Shown here piece after piece: positions 44,620 to 53,219 of a DNA stretch of 64,000 bases. The stretch is taken from positions 124,001-188,000 of the forward strand of contig JACKAT010000005.1 in NCBI GenBank assembly GCA_020634935.1. The letters are read 5' to 3'. Each line of letters opens with the position of its first letter. Within the stretch, counting starts at the first letter, position 1. The notes under the pieces are model-generated. The model was not told the origin of the DNA, did no database searches, and saw nothing but the letters and a program-made list of their open reading frames with translations. A program made the position numbers and the translations under genes. The stretch is from Anaerolineales bacterium (GTDB lineage Bacteria; Chloroflexota; Anaerolineae; 4572-78; J111).

Positions 44620-45291
44620 ATGAACGTAATCATTGTTGGCGGCGGTCACGTTGGCGCACATTTGGCTTCCTTGTTGTTAAGTCAGGGACATCAGCTCAAG
44701 GTGATCGAACTGCACCCTCACGACAACGCCACCGGATCGCACCACTTACCCGCCGAGATCTGGCTCTACGGCAACGGCGCCGATCCGGACATATTGGAAA
44801 CCGCCGGCATCTATAAAGCCGATGTGGTGGCGGCCGTGACCGGGGCCGATGAAACCAACCTGGTTATCACCAGCCTGGCCCGGTTTGAGTTTGGCGTGCC
44901 TCGGGTGGTGGCTCGCGTCAACCATCCCGATAATGCCTGGTTATTTACCGCCCAGATGGGCGTCGATGTGGCGCTCAATCAGGCCGATTTGATGGCCCAT
45001 CTCATTGCCGAACAGATGTCGCTGGGAGATATGATGACCCTGCTGAAGCTGCGCAAGGGCGAGTACGCCCTGGTCGAGGAGAAAGTCCACCCGACCAGCC
45101 TCGCCGCCAACCAGGCCATTTGCGATGTCGATTGGCCCGCCGAGTGCGTGCTATCGGCCATCATTCGGCGCGGGCAGCTCATCATTCCTCGGGGCAATGT
45201 GGTGATTAAACCGGCCGATGAAGTGCTGGCCGTCGTTCATTCGGCTCAGGTGGCGCGATTGGCGGCGCTGTTAGGTAAATCAGGTGACTAA
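44620..45291 (+). CDS. TrkA/RCK regulatory protein, second of pair 2
   Basis: A 223-residue RCK protein starting at the ATG with AGGAGGGAGG just upstream; the longer frame from 44539 overlaps the preceding gene and is not preferred. RCK_N has VIIVGGGHVGAHLASLL (3-19) and RCK_C lies at about 140-220. It is the paralogue of the product at 39936; shared parts include VPRVVARVNHPDNAWLF and MTLLKLRKGEYALVEEK. It ends the ion-transport block, followed by a hairpin with a T-run. Confidence 0.92.
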   Translation: MNVIIVGGGHVGAHLASLLLSQGHQLKVIELHPHDNATGSHHLPAEIWLYGNGADPDILETAGIYKADVVAAVTGADETNLVITSLARFEFGVPRVVARVNHPDNAWLFTAQMGVDVALNQADLMAHLIAEQMSLGDMMTLLKLRKGEYALVEEKVHPTSLAANQAICDVDWPAECVLSAIIRRGQLIIPRGNVVIKPADEVLAVVHSAQVARLAALLGKSGD

Positions 45292-45322
45292 TAATTGATG
45301 GTCAGGGCTTACACAGTTCCAA

Positions 45323-45360
45323 AGGTGACAGTCACTAAGTGACTGTCACCTGGTTTTTTC
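45323..45360 (+). terminator. Terminator hairpin after the RCK pair
   Basis: AGGTGACAGTCACT (45323-45336) and AAGTGACTGTCACCT (45337-45351) form an almost loopless palindrome, then GGTTTTTTC. It is an internally deleted copy of the GGTGACAGTCAC element and probably ends both the ion block and the convergent monooxygenase operon. Confidence 0.7.
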
Positions 45361-45375
45361 ATGGGTTCTGTCAGT

Positions 45376-46887
45376 TTACTTCCGCAACCAAGCCCAGGCG
45401 GTATCCAGTTCGTTTTCAGGAAAATGACGGCTTTGCCGGGCATAGAACGGTCGCGCCGACTTAGCCAGCCAGTCACTCCAACGTTGGTCGCCGACGACGG
45501 CTAACTTTTGAATGGAACCACCGTATTCCCGGCCAAACCGGGCATCATCCCACAAGGCCTGCCACTCAATCCCTTGCAGGGATTCGATTTGTAGCAGCAG
45601 ATTCACCTCATCGTGCATCGCCAGCGCATCGGCCACATCCAGCGATAAGGTCCGGTAATCGGCATCGCGCAACTTGCCGTTAACGACGTAGCCTAAAGAC
45701 GCACCTCGGCTGGCCGGTAGCCGTTTCAGAGCGCGGCGTAAAATGCTGTCGCCGCTAAATTGCTGCCGCAGTACCCCTTTAAAAGCGTCGCGCAGCAGCA
45801 GTTTCATTATGACCTTTTGTACTTTTAGTCCTAACTCGCTGCCGGGTACAAATGCTTTGGCAAAGTCACGCGCCTTTGTTTGCCGCGCCTCAATTTCCGG
45901 GCGCACCTGGTTTTGATAAACGCGGAAAGCGGCGGCGTAATCCTCATTTTGACGCAGCGCTTCGGCCAAGATATACGCTCCCCCCAAGGCCATAGACGCA
46001 CCCTGACCGGAGATGAGAGTCATACAGCCGCAAGCATCACCGACCAGGGCGACCCGGCCATTGTGCCACTGCGTCATTTTGATTTGCGTCACCGTGTCCA
46101 TAAAAATGGACTCATCCGGCGCATCGGCCAAAAGCTGCGGCGTGATCCAGCCCATACCATCAAAGGCGGTGCGTAAGCGGGGCAATCGTTCGGCACGTGG
46201 GACGTGACCCTCGTCGGGCGCTTCCCACATAAACAGCGTAATTAACTCGCCTGCCCGGTCGCTGCAATACGCTCCAACCTGGCGGCCCGGCTCGGTGTAG
46301 TTTTGCCACGCCCGACCGATGTGATAGTGGTCGGGTAGGCTGTAGCAGGCCACATAATAGCCCAGGTAATGGGCAAATTCGGATTCCGGACCAAACACGA
46401 GGCTGCGGGTGCGGGAATGAATCCCGTCGGCGCCGATGAGCAGGTCGAAGGCCTCGCGGCGGCCATCGTCAAAAGTAGCCGTAACGGTATCGGGGGTTTG
46501 AGTAATGGCGGTTAACGAGCAGCCAAAGCGCACCTCCACCTTATCGGCAATGGCTTGATACAGCGTCTCTTCCAATGTCCGGTGCATCAGGGGCAGATAA
46601 CGGCCGTCCATAATTTTACGCATCAGGGCAATGTCCAGTTTGGCGATGAGGTTGCCATCTTCGTTGACATAACCCACATACTCGGCTTTGATTGGTCGCG
46701 CTTGCAGTGGTTCGATCAACCCCATGCGTTCGGCCACATCGTAGCCGCTGCCAAAAAAGTCAATACCATAGCCGTCTCGCCGCAGCCCGTTAGACTGTTC
46801 GATGACAACCGGCGTAAAACCATATTTGTCCAGCCAGTAGGCCAACGTTAGCCCGGCCAGCCCACCGCCAGAAATCAAAATTTTCAT
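45376..46887 (-). CDS. FAD-dependent monooxygenase fused to a SpoIIAA-like domain
   Basis: A 503-residue protein. Residues 1-375 are a PHBH/UbiH-type flavoprotein: the FAD Rossmann motif ILISGGGLAGLTLAYWL (3-19), LIGADGIHSRTR (the DG motif) and VALVGDACGCMTLISGQGAS (the GD motif). Residues about 395-503 match the SpoIIAA-like (STAS-type) fold: GKLRDADYRTLS, the strand NLLLQIES, then KLAVVGDQRWSDWL and RHFPENELDTAWAWL. This fusion is not usual. The STAS part may bind a partner or ligand. It is 13 bases downstream of the membrane-protein gene in a three-gene operon. Confidence 0.88.
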   Translation of the reverse strand: MKILISGGGLAGLTLAYWLDKYGFTPVVIEQSNGLRRDGYGIDFFGSGYDVAERMGLIEPLQARPIKAEYVGYVNEDGNLIAKLDIALMRKIMDGRYLPLMHRTLEETLYQAIADKVEVRFGCSLTAITQTPDTVTATFDDGRREAFDLLIGADGIHSRTRSLVFGPESEFAHYLGYYVACYSLPDHYHIGRAWQNYTEPGRQVGAYCSDRAGELITLFMWEAPDEGHVPRAERLPRLRTAFDGMGWITPQLLADAPDESIFMDTVTQIKMTQWHNGRVALVGDACGCMTLISGQGASMALGGAYILAEALRQNEDYAAAFRVYQNQVRPEIEARQTKARDFAKAFVPGSELGLKVQKVIMKLLLRDAFKGVLRQQFSGDSILRRALKRLPASRGASLGYVVNGKLRDADYRTLSLDVADALAMHDEVNLLLQIESLQGIEWQALWDDARFGREYGGSIQKLAVVGDQRWSDWLAKSARPFYARQSRHFPENELDTAWAWLRK

Positions 46888-46900
46888 AATTTTTCTCCAA

Positions 46901-47272
46901 TCAGGCTAAGCGCGCCCTTAGAAACGAGCGAAAGGACAGCCCGACATACCCCCCGCACAAAATCAGGGTAAGGCCTTGAGTCTGACCTCGTTTCGGGTGC
47001 TGAACGTCAGGTTCGCACCTTTCCTGAAAAAGTCGAGGCCAGAACAGCCCCTGAGCCGAAACCAACAGACCCAGCAGCCCCACGCCGGCGGCAGCGTGCA
47101 TCGCCGGCCCGGTTTGTTCCATTTTCTGACCGGCGATGCCCAACGCCAGCAGGGGCGCACCCACAAAGGTTGGTATTAGGGCCGTGATGTGCCGGTGGTC
47201 TGCTTCAAAATAAGCGCCCAGTCCAACCAAGCTTAACACCGCGCCAAATACCATCGTTACTTTTGACATCAT
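46901..47272 (-). CDS. Small membrane protein of unknown function
   Basis: A 123-residue protein with four predicted membrane helices (MVFGAVLSLVGLGAYF, LIPTFVGAPLLALGIAG, AAAGVGLLGLLVSAQGLFW and LTLILCGGYVGLSFRSFLRAR). The middle loop (RCEPDVQHPKRG) is unlike the rest, but start and end both fit the small-membrane-protein look, so no frameshift is needed. It lies just upstream of the monooxygenase gene and downstream of the release-factor-like gene on the same strand. Its function is unknown. Confidence 0.7.
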   Translation of the reverse strand: MMSKVTMVFGAVLSLVGLGAYFEADHRHITALIPTFVGAPLLALGIAGQKMEQTGPAMHAAAGVGLLGLLVSAQGLFWPRLFQERCEPDVQHPKRGQTQGLTLILCGGYVGLSFRSFLRARLA

Positions 47273-47305
47273 CGTTGCGACTCCTTAAGCCTATTTTTTC
47301 TCATT

Positions 47306-47704
47306 TTACCGGTCTTGGACTGATTCAAAAAAGGTTTCGGCCCGCGCCAATAATTCAGTGGGGGTCAGCGGGGGGGCGTTTTCCAGGGTAGCCTCCGTAT
47401 TCTTGAAAGTTTTATGATGATGGTCCTTGAGATGCCGGCGGAGGCCGTACTTGGCCTGGCCCGGCCCCAAGATTAGAACGTCGTCGACAATACCCAAATG
47501 GTGAATCACATCTTCGTAGAAATGATCCAGCACCTCGCGGTGATGGCCTTGGATGTGGTAGGTTGACGAGTCTCGACCATCATGCGCGTCTACAGTGGAG
47601 CAGATTTCTGTCTGCGTCGTCAGTTGATTGTCGGTGAATACGAGTACCAGCGCTTTCCGTTGATCCAACCAAACGGCAGCCTGGCGTAACGTTTGTGAAT
47701 GCAT
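47306..47704 (-). CDS. Release-factor-like (eRF1 domain-type) small protein
   Basis: A 132-residue protein with the pattern of bacterial proteins related to eRF1 domain folds: AVWLDQRKALVLVF (10-23), HFYEDVIHHLGIVDDVLILG, then GPGQAKYGLRRHLKD and a short C-terminal helix after LTPTELLARAETFF. The GPGxAK motif is characteristic. Biochemical role is not established. It is first in a minus-strand operon with the membrane protein and the FAD monooxygenase. An AGGA site precedes its ATG. Confidence 0.75.
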   Translation of the reverse strand: MHSQTLRQAAVWLDQRKALVLVFTDNQLTTQTEICSTVDAHDGRDSSTYHIQGHHREVLDHFYEDVIHHLGIVDDVLILGPGQAKYGLRRHLKDHHHKTFKNTEATLENAPPLTPTELLARAETFFESVQDR

Positions 47705-47805
47705 GAAAATTCCTCCATTGAGATTTACTAACCTTTGTACCCCCTCCCCTTTCCTTAGGAGGGGGTACGTCTATTTGTTTTCAGTTTAAATGAGCTTGCC
47801 GGTGA

Positions 47806-49878
47806 TTACTGCTTTACCGGTTGATCTTTATGGGCTAACTTACCAATTTCCTGACCCAGTTTTTCGATCATTTGACCCACGTGATCGACATCTCGTTCTG
47901 TCCCGGCCACCAGCCCATCGGCTAAGGGAACGATGTCGTTGAAAAAGGCGGTGGTATCTGCCTCAATCTTTTGACCACTCAGGCTCAACGCCTCTTGCAG
48001 ATGATGAACGCTCGCTTTGAGAGCATAGCTCGAGGTGTCGTTATCCTCGGCTAGCCGATCGGCGGCTTGCTGCTGGTAAGCGGCGGCCAGGTCATATTGG
48101 CTGCTGGTAAGGCCCTCCTTCAACTCGGCCAGCGAGATGTCGCCTCGCGCCACATCATTGGCCAGGGTGTCCAGGTGATCAATTGAGGTTTGCAGCGCGG
48201 CTTGGGTGGCTTCGCTCGATAGAGCCTGATCCAACTGCAGATAAGCTACACCCTTACGGATTTCGACGGCGGCCGAGACGTTATCGCCTTGAGCGTAGGC
48301 TTCAACCGCGCCACGCAAGTGGGCTGTGGTCCGGTCGACCAAGGCCAGCCGTTCAGCGACCGGCAGCGCCGCCAGACGGTGGTCGATGTTGACTTGATAG
48401 GCCTTAATAAAGGCGGGGTTTAGTTGAGCGATGTCGCTTATCTGTCCGTGTTCTACCTCATCGGCGAGTTTAACCAACTGATCGGCGGCTTCCAGGCGAG
48501 CATCGACATCGACCGGGTTAGCGTCAGGCCCCAATTCTTCACGTTGTAGAAATTGGGCTGCTTGATGCATGGCCGCAGCCGCAGCTTCGGTATTGCCGCT
48601 CAGAAATTCATCGCGGGCGGTTAGCAACTCTTGACCAAACTCATCCATAACAGGGAACCAGATATTTTCCTCGGTTATAGAGAACCAGACCTCTTTTTCA
48701 GGTAGAGGCGCGGTCTGGGCTTGCGGTTTCGACGCCGGAGTCGGGGTGACCTGCCGCTGTTGCAGTTCTTCAACAATGCTCTTGGTCTGCCTGCCGGCAA
48801 TCAGATCATCGCCCAGATGGCGCAGATTTTCGATAAAGGCTGTTTCCTCCTCACTTGCTTCTCGGCCGGCGCGATGCAGCGTTTGCTCCAGGTTGGCGGC
48901 GGCGGCCTTCAGTTCGTAGCCGGCGTCTTTCATCTCGCCCAAGTCCTCGGCGCCCACCGCGGCCAACTGGTGATGAATGGCCAAGGCATAATGGGCCTGG
49001 GCAAAAGTCGCCTCCAGGTCTGCCGCCGAAGTAATCTTTTCTTGAGTCACATCATCGGCCATCTGGTTCAATTTGCCAATAACGGCTTGCAATGTGTCCT
49101 TGACTTGTCCCTGCGCCCGCGCCTCATCGATTTTTAGATAGGCCGCAGCTTGACGAATTTCAGCGGCAGCAGCCTGGTAGTCCGCTTTATCCAGGGCCTC
49201 AACGGCGCGTTGGAAATGCTGGGCCGGCTTCTCCACTACGGAGAACAAGATTTCTTCTTGAACCTGGTTCAGGCGATGGGCGACATTGACCTGATGAACC
49301 TCGGCGATGGCCTCGTCCAAGGCTTTAATTGAAGTAATCTTGCCTCCTTCCAACTCCGTAGCCAACTCCAATTGTTTCTTAGCCGCCTCCTTAAGAGCGG
49401 TTTGGTCTACTTCAGACGTTGCGGCAGACGCTTCACTATCCAGAAAGGCAGCCCCCTCGCGGATACTGGCGGCCGCGGCCGCCATATCGCCCGCTTCAAA
49501 ACTGCGATGGGCGGCTTGCAAATGTTGCCCCAGTTCATCCACCACCGGGACCCAGATATCTTCCTCGGCTACCACCCATTCATCTTCATCCGCAGGCGCT
49601 TGCACCGTTTTAGCCGAGGGTTCGGCCGTGGCGGCGCCGGCTTCCTCCGTGTCGAGCTGGGCCGTATCGGTCTCTTCGACGGTTGCCGCTGTAGCTTCCA
49701 TTTGCGCACCCTGCTCGATGGTGGGCGTCGCCGCGGCCGCCGGGGGTTGGGTAGAGGTTGGCTGGGTCTGGGCGGCTTCCGGCGTTTTTATCCCACCGCA
49801 AGCCGCTGTAACCAACAGGGCGATGATCAAAGCCAGAGCCAATCCCATGGGTTTATACTGAAAAGTTTTGTGACTCAT
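47806..49878 (-). CDS. YfdX-domain lipoprotein with duplicated repeats
   Basis: A 690-residue protein starting at the ATG with GGAGG seven bases upstream. Residues 1-27 are a lipoprotein signal (hydrophobic core, then TAACGG with the lipid cysteine). A low-complexity Thr/Ala/Glu spacer follows. The rest has two similar halves (about 105-370 and 395-680), each with two YfdX-like units recognisable by WVPVVDELGQHL/WFPVMDEFGQEL and RLNQV/RLAAL segments. YfdX is a small periplasmic protein family linked to acid or multidrug stress in enterics. Its role here is unknown. Confidence 0.85.
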   Translation of the reverse strand: MSHKTFQYKPMGLALALIIALLVTAACGGIKTPEAAQTQPTSTQPPAAAATPTIEQGAQMEATAATVEETDTAQLDTEEAGAATAEPSAKTVQAPADEDEWVVAEEDIWVPVVDELGQHLQAAHRSFEAGDMAAAAASIREGAAFLDSEASAATSEVDQTALKEAAKKQLELATELEGGKITSIKALDEAIAEVHQVNVAHRLNQVQEEILFSVVEKPAQHFQRAVEALDKADYQAAAAEIRQAAAYLKIDEARAQGQVKDTLQAVIGKLNQMADDVTQEKITSAADLEATFAQAHYALAIHHQLAAVGAEDLGEMKDAGYELKAAAANLEQTLHRAGREASEEETAFIENLRHLGDDLIAGRQTKSIVEELQQRQVTPTPASKPQAQTAPLPEKEVWFSITEENIWFPVMDEFGQELLTARDEFLSGNTEAAAAAMHQAAQFLQREELGPDANPVDVDARLEAADQLVKLADEVEHGQISDIAQLNPAFIKAYQVNIDHRLAALPVAERLALVDRTTAHLRGAVEAYAQGDNVSAAVEIRKGVAYLQLDQALSSEATQAALQTSIDHLDTLANDVARGDISLAELKEGLTSSQYDLAAAYQQQAADRLAEDNDTSSYALKASVHHLQEALSLSGQKIEADTTAFFNDIVPLADGLVAGTERDVDHVGQMIEKLGQEIGKLAHKDQPVKQ

Positions 49879-50387
49879 GAGCATTCCTCCTTTATTGGGT
49901 CTCACTGTTTCACGATTGATTTTTAGAACTGTTTTGTTGGGTCTAGAAACTGATTTAATTAGGAGTTACGCAGTTCAAAAGGTGACAGTCACTTAGACGC
50001 GATAAGTCAACTTGTTTAGGCTAAACGGACCTTCATTTTCGACAAAAAGTGACTGTCACCTGGTTCGATTCACCCAACTGCGTAACTCCTATTAATCTCG
50101 TCAACTTGCTCTTAGTGTAGCGCAGAAGGACCATCGTTGTCTTTACGAAAAACAAAAGGTTGCCTTATGAAGAACGAAAGGCAACCTTATGACCATCTTA
50201 AGCAGGCTATTCAACTGAACTATTCAGACCATCATTCCGATATTTACGGGAGCGACAAAGCTTGCTTTGTCATTCATGGTTAGGTCAAAGTAAACTTTGG
50301 CGCTCCAGACCGTTATTTTCAAGGGGATAAGGTTTAAAAAGAGACGGTCCAATTTTTAGGGATGACTTCAATGGCTAAACGCTGGAA
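49879..50387. repeat. Intergenic region with two palindromic elements
   Basis: The 509-base gap holds no gene. A full-length, 130-base copy of the GGTGACAGTCAC element lies at 49961-50090 with perfect 15-base ends (AGGAGTTACGCAGTT and its complement) and flanking TAATT/ATTAAT. A 58-base GGAGCG element lies at 50249-50306. Confidence 0.75.
50249..50306. repeat. 58-bp GGAGCG...CGCTCC element
   Basis: It has ends GGAGCG and CGCTCC and a core of GACAAAGCTTGCTTTGTC followed by GGTCAAAGTAAACTTTGG, so two smaller palindromes lie within. The inverted copy at 55002-55059 differs at a few positions. A more diverged copy lies at 20638-20695 and a degraded one at 13514-13566. Confidence 0.8.
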
Positions 50388-53219
50388 CTAGAGGGGTGCT
50401 TGCAAAACCGTTCTAACCCGTTCGGTGAGACTGCGGATGGTGAAAGGCTTCTGTAAAAAATTAACGCCCTCATCTAAAACCCCGTGATGTACAATGACAT
50501 TGTCCGTATACCCTGACATATAGAGCACTTTGAGATCAGGCCGCATAACCGCCAATGTCTCATAAAGCTGGCGTCCATTCATAGCGGGCATAATGACATC
50601 GGTCAGCAGCAGATGAATGATCGCTTCATAAGTAGCCACAAATTGGATGGCGTCAGCCGGGCTGGCGGTTTCAATGACGGTATAACCGTATGCTTCCAAC
50701 GTTTCGCAGGCCAGTTTGCGCACCATCGGCTCATCTTCCACAACAAGCACGGTTTCGTCGCCATAAACCGATGTCGGCGTTGGCGCGACGGCGGCGGTTG
50801 ATCGAACCGCTTCCGTGCGAGGCAAATATATTTTGAACGTGGTTCCTTTGCTCACTTCGCTGTACAACCAAATATGACCTTGATGTTGTTTGACAATGCC
50901 AAAAACCATCGCCAGTCCCAAGCCAACTCCCCGGCCTTGCGCTTTGGTGGTAAAAAACGGCTCAAAGATCTGTTTCTGAGTGTCACTATCCATCCCATGA
51001 CCGGTGTCACTCAGGCATAACATCACATAATGACCGGGCTGAACCTCGGCATGGGTTTGAGCGTAGGCTTCATCGAGATAAACATTGTCCGTTTCAATGA
51101 TCAGTTCACCGCCGTTTGGCATCGCATCTCGCGCATTAATACTTAAATTGAGCAAGATTTGCTCAATTTGGGAGCGATCGGCCTTGATAAGGCCAGGACC
51201 CGAAGCCAGCAACACTTGGACGGTAATGGCTTCTGAAATCAAGCGCCAGAGCATTTCCTGAAACCCCCTAATCACCTCATTGAGATCAAGCACCTTGACT
51301 TCCAGCACCTGCCGGCGGCTAAACGCCAGGAGTTGTCGGGTTAGGCTGGCCGATCGCTCGGCCGCGTTTCTGATTTTTTCCAAATCATTGTATATCTTAC
51401 TATTGGCAGACAGTTGCATTTGGGCTAATTCCGTATACCCGATGATAGGCACAAGCAGGTTATTGAAATCGTGGGCGATGCCGCCGGCCAGTTGGCCGAT
51501 ACTCTCCAATTTTTGGGCCTGGCGCAACTGCTCCTCAAGTTTTGCCTGGGTGGCTTGGGCTTGTTTGGCTGCGGTGATGTCAATTATCGCCCCCACCGTA
51601 CGAACCGGACGGCGCTTGTCCCCTTCTCCCTCGAAGAACGTTTGCGATCGAACGGATAGCCAGCGAACGGCGCCATCACGGCGCACAATCCGATACTCGA
51701 TGTCAAAAAAACCAGCGCCCTCCGGATCGTGGGCCCGCAGCACCGCTTTGGTAAGACGTTCTCGATCATCGGGATGAATTTGATCGATGCCCTCAACAAA
51801 AATCCCCTCATCATCTGGATCCCAGCCCCACATCATCCGGTACTCCGGCGACATATAGACAGCATTGGCCAGGTGATCGTGATCAAATATACCGATGCCG
51901 GCCACCCGGATAGCTTGCCGCAACCGCTCCTCATTCTCACGCAGGGTCATCTCCACTGCCTTACGTTGGCTGATATCACGGGCGATAGCGCAGTTGAATT
52001 TGCGGTCGCCAAACTGGATAAAGTTGGCAATCGCTTCCACCGGAATGAGGCGGCCATCCTTGGCCCGATGGGTCGTTTCAAGCCACCGTTTACCTTTATC
52101 TTTAATAAGGTTCCAGGCTATATCCCACCAGTCCGGAGTTACCCCCGGATCGATATCGAAGAGCGTTAGATTGAGCATCTCCTCGCGGGTGTAGCCCAGC
52201 ATGGCACACGCCGCTGGATTGACATCCACAATCTGGCCTTCAGGCGTTATCCAATATACCGCATCGGCCACGCTTTCCACGGTAAACCGGGTGAGCTGCA
52301 AAGTTTCTTCTATCTGTTTACGCTGGGTAATATCACGGACAAACGCATAGCTTATCTGATACTGATCGAATTCAATGGTGTTGGTGGTCACTTCCACCGG
52401 TATCAACCGTCCATCTTTGGTGCGATGCTGGGTTTCGAACGTGAGGGTTCCTAGCTGTTGAACTTGGCTTAATACCGTAATCTCATGCTCAGGAGAGATG
52501 GTGGCATCAATATCCCGCAGCGACATTTGCGTGAACTCCTCATGTGTATAGCCCAGCATGCGACAGGCCGTGTCATTAACATCGATAATACGGGCCTCCC
52601 GGTCAATCCAATAAAGCGCATCCGTCATAAGATCAGTTAGATTATGAGTCAAACGGACCGTCTCCGCTATTTGGTTGCGCTCGGCAACCTCCTGTTGGAG
52701 TTTATCCATAGCCAGTTTTATTTTTGCCGTGTAATCTTCACTGTCTGGCTCAGGGTACGCCGCCGGGAGTTCAACTTCAATTGGTTGACGTTCGATGACG
52801 GCCTGCGGCCCCATCATCTGCCAACGCAGATGCCTTTCAATTTTGGTTAAGACCTCATCAACCTGAAACGGTTTGAGAATATAGTCGAGCCCGCCAGCGG
52901 CAAACAGTTTTTCGCGATGGTGGCTGTGTGTCAGCACGTCCGAAGCCCCGGTAAAGATAACCGGAGTAGGGGCCGTACGCTCATCGGCCTTTAACCGGCG
53001 GCAGACCTGATAACTATCTATGTTATACCTATCGATATCAAGCAGAATTAACGCCGGAGGTTCAGCCCACGCTGCGGTTAAAGCGGAAGCGCCATCGGGG
53101 TAGGGACGGACCTGATAGCCTGCTTCCGTTAAAACTCCAACTAACCATTGCCGATCCGCAGGATTACCATCTACCACTATAATCGGGGCTGGCCGCCTGA
53201 ACTGGTCACGATCCAACAT
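50388..53219 (-). CDS. Hybrid sensor histidine kinase with two receiver domains and three PAS domains
   Basis: A 943-residue soluble kinase. Order: REC (12-130; Asp61 as phosphoacceptor), three PAS/PAC units (about 190-305, 310-425 and 430-555; the RDITQRK and RDISQRK ends are visible), HisKA with GGIAHDFNNLLVPIIGY, HATPase (about 680-800 with SDTGHGMD and GVGLGLAMVFGIVKQH), and a C-terminal REC (about 825-940 with LLLTDVIMP). No membrane segment is present. The input is probably cytoplasmic via the PAS domains. It stands alone between repeat-rich spacers. Confidence 0.95.
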   Translation of the reverse strand: MLDRDQFRRPAPIIVVDGNPADRQWLVGVLTEAGYQVRPYPDGASALTAAWAEPPALILLDIDRYNIDSYQVCRRLKADERTAPTPVIFTGASDVLTHSHHREKLFAAGGLDYILKPFQVDEVLTKIERHLRWQMMGPQAVIERQPIEVELPAAYPEPDSEDYTAKIKLAMDKLQQEVAERNQIAETVRLTHNLTDLMTDALYWIDREARIIDVNDTACRMLGYTHEEFTQMSLRDIDATISPEHEITVLSQVQQLGTLTFETQHRTKDGRLIPVEVTTNTIEFDQYQISYAFVRDITQRKQIEETLQLTRFTVESVADAVYWITPEGQIVDVNPAACAMLGYTREEMLNLTLFDIDPGVTPDWWDIAWNLIKDKGKRWLETTHRAKDGRLIPVEAIANFIQFGDRKFNCAIARDISQRKAVEMTLRENEERLRQAIRVAGIGIFDHDHLANAVYMSPEYRMMWGWDPDDEGIFVEGIDQIHPDDRERLTKAVLRAHDPEGAGFFDIEYRIVRRDGAVRWLSVRSQTFFEGEGDKRRPVRTVGAIIDITAAKQAQATQAKLEEQLRQAQKLESIGQLAGGIAHDFNNLLVPIIGYTELAQMQLSANSKIYNDLEKIRNAAERSASLTRQLLAFSRRQVLEVKVLDLNEVIRGFQEMLWRLISEAITVQVLLASGPGLIKADRSQIEQILLNLSINARDAMPNGGELIIETDNVYLDEAYAQTHAEVQPGHYVMLCLSDTGHGMDSDTQKQIFEPFFTTKAQGRGVGLGLAMVFGIVKQHQGHIWLYSEVSKGTTFKIYLPRTEAVRSTAAVAPTPTSVYGDETVLVVEDEPMVRKLACETLEAYGYTVIETASPADAIQFVATYEAIIHLLLTDVIMPAMNGRQLYETLAVMRPDLKVLYMSGYTDNVIVHHGVLDEGVNFLQKPFTIRSLTERVRTVLQAPL

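Noticed and set aside
46901..47272. Frameshift in the small membrane protein
   Set aside because: The loop text looked odd, and another frame read a plausible short stretch, but the last helix returns in the same frame as the first three. One continuous protein is simpler.
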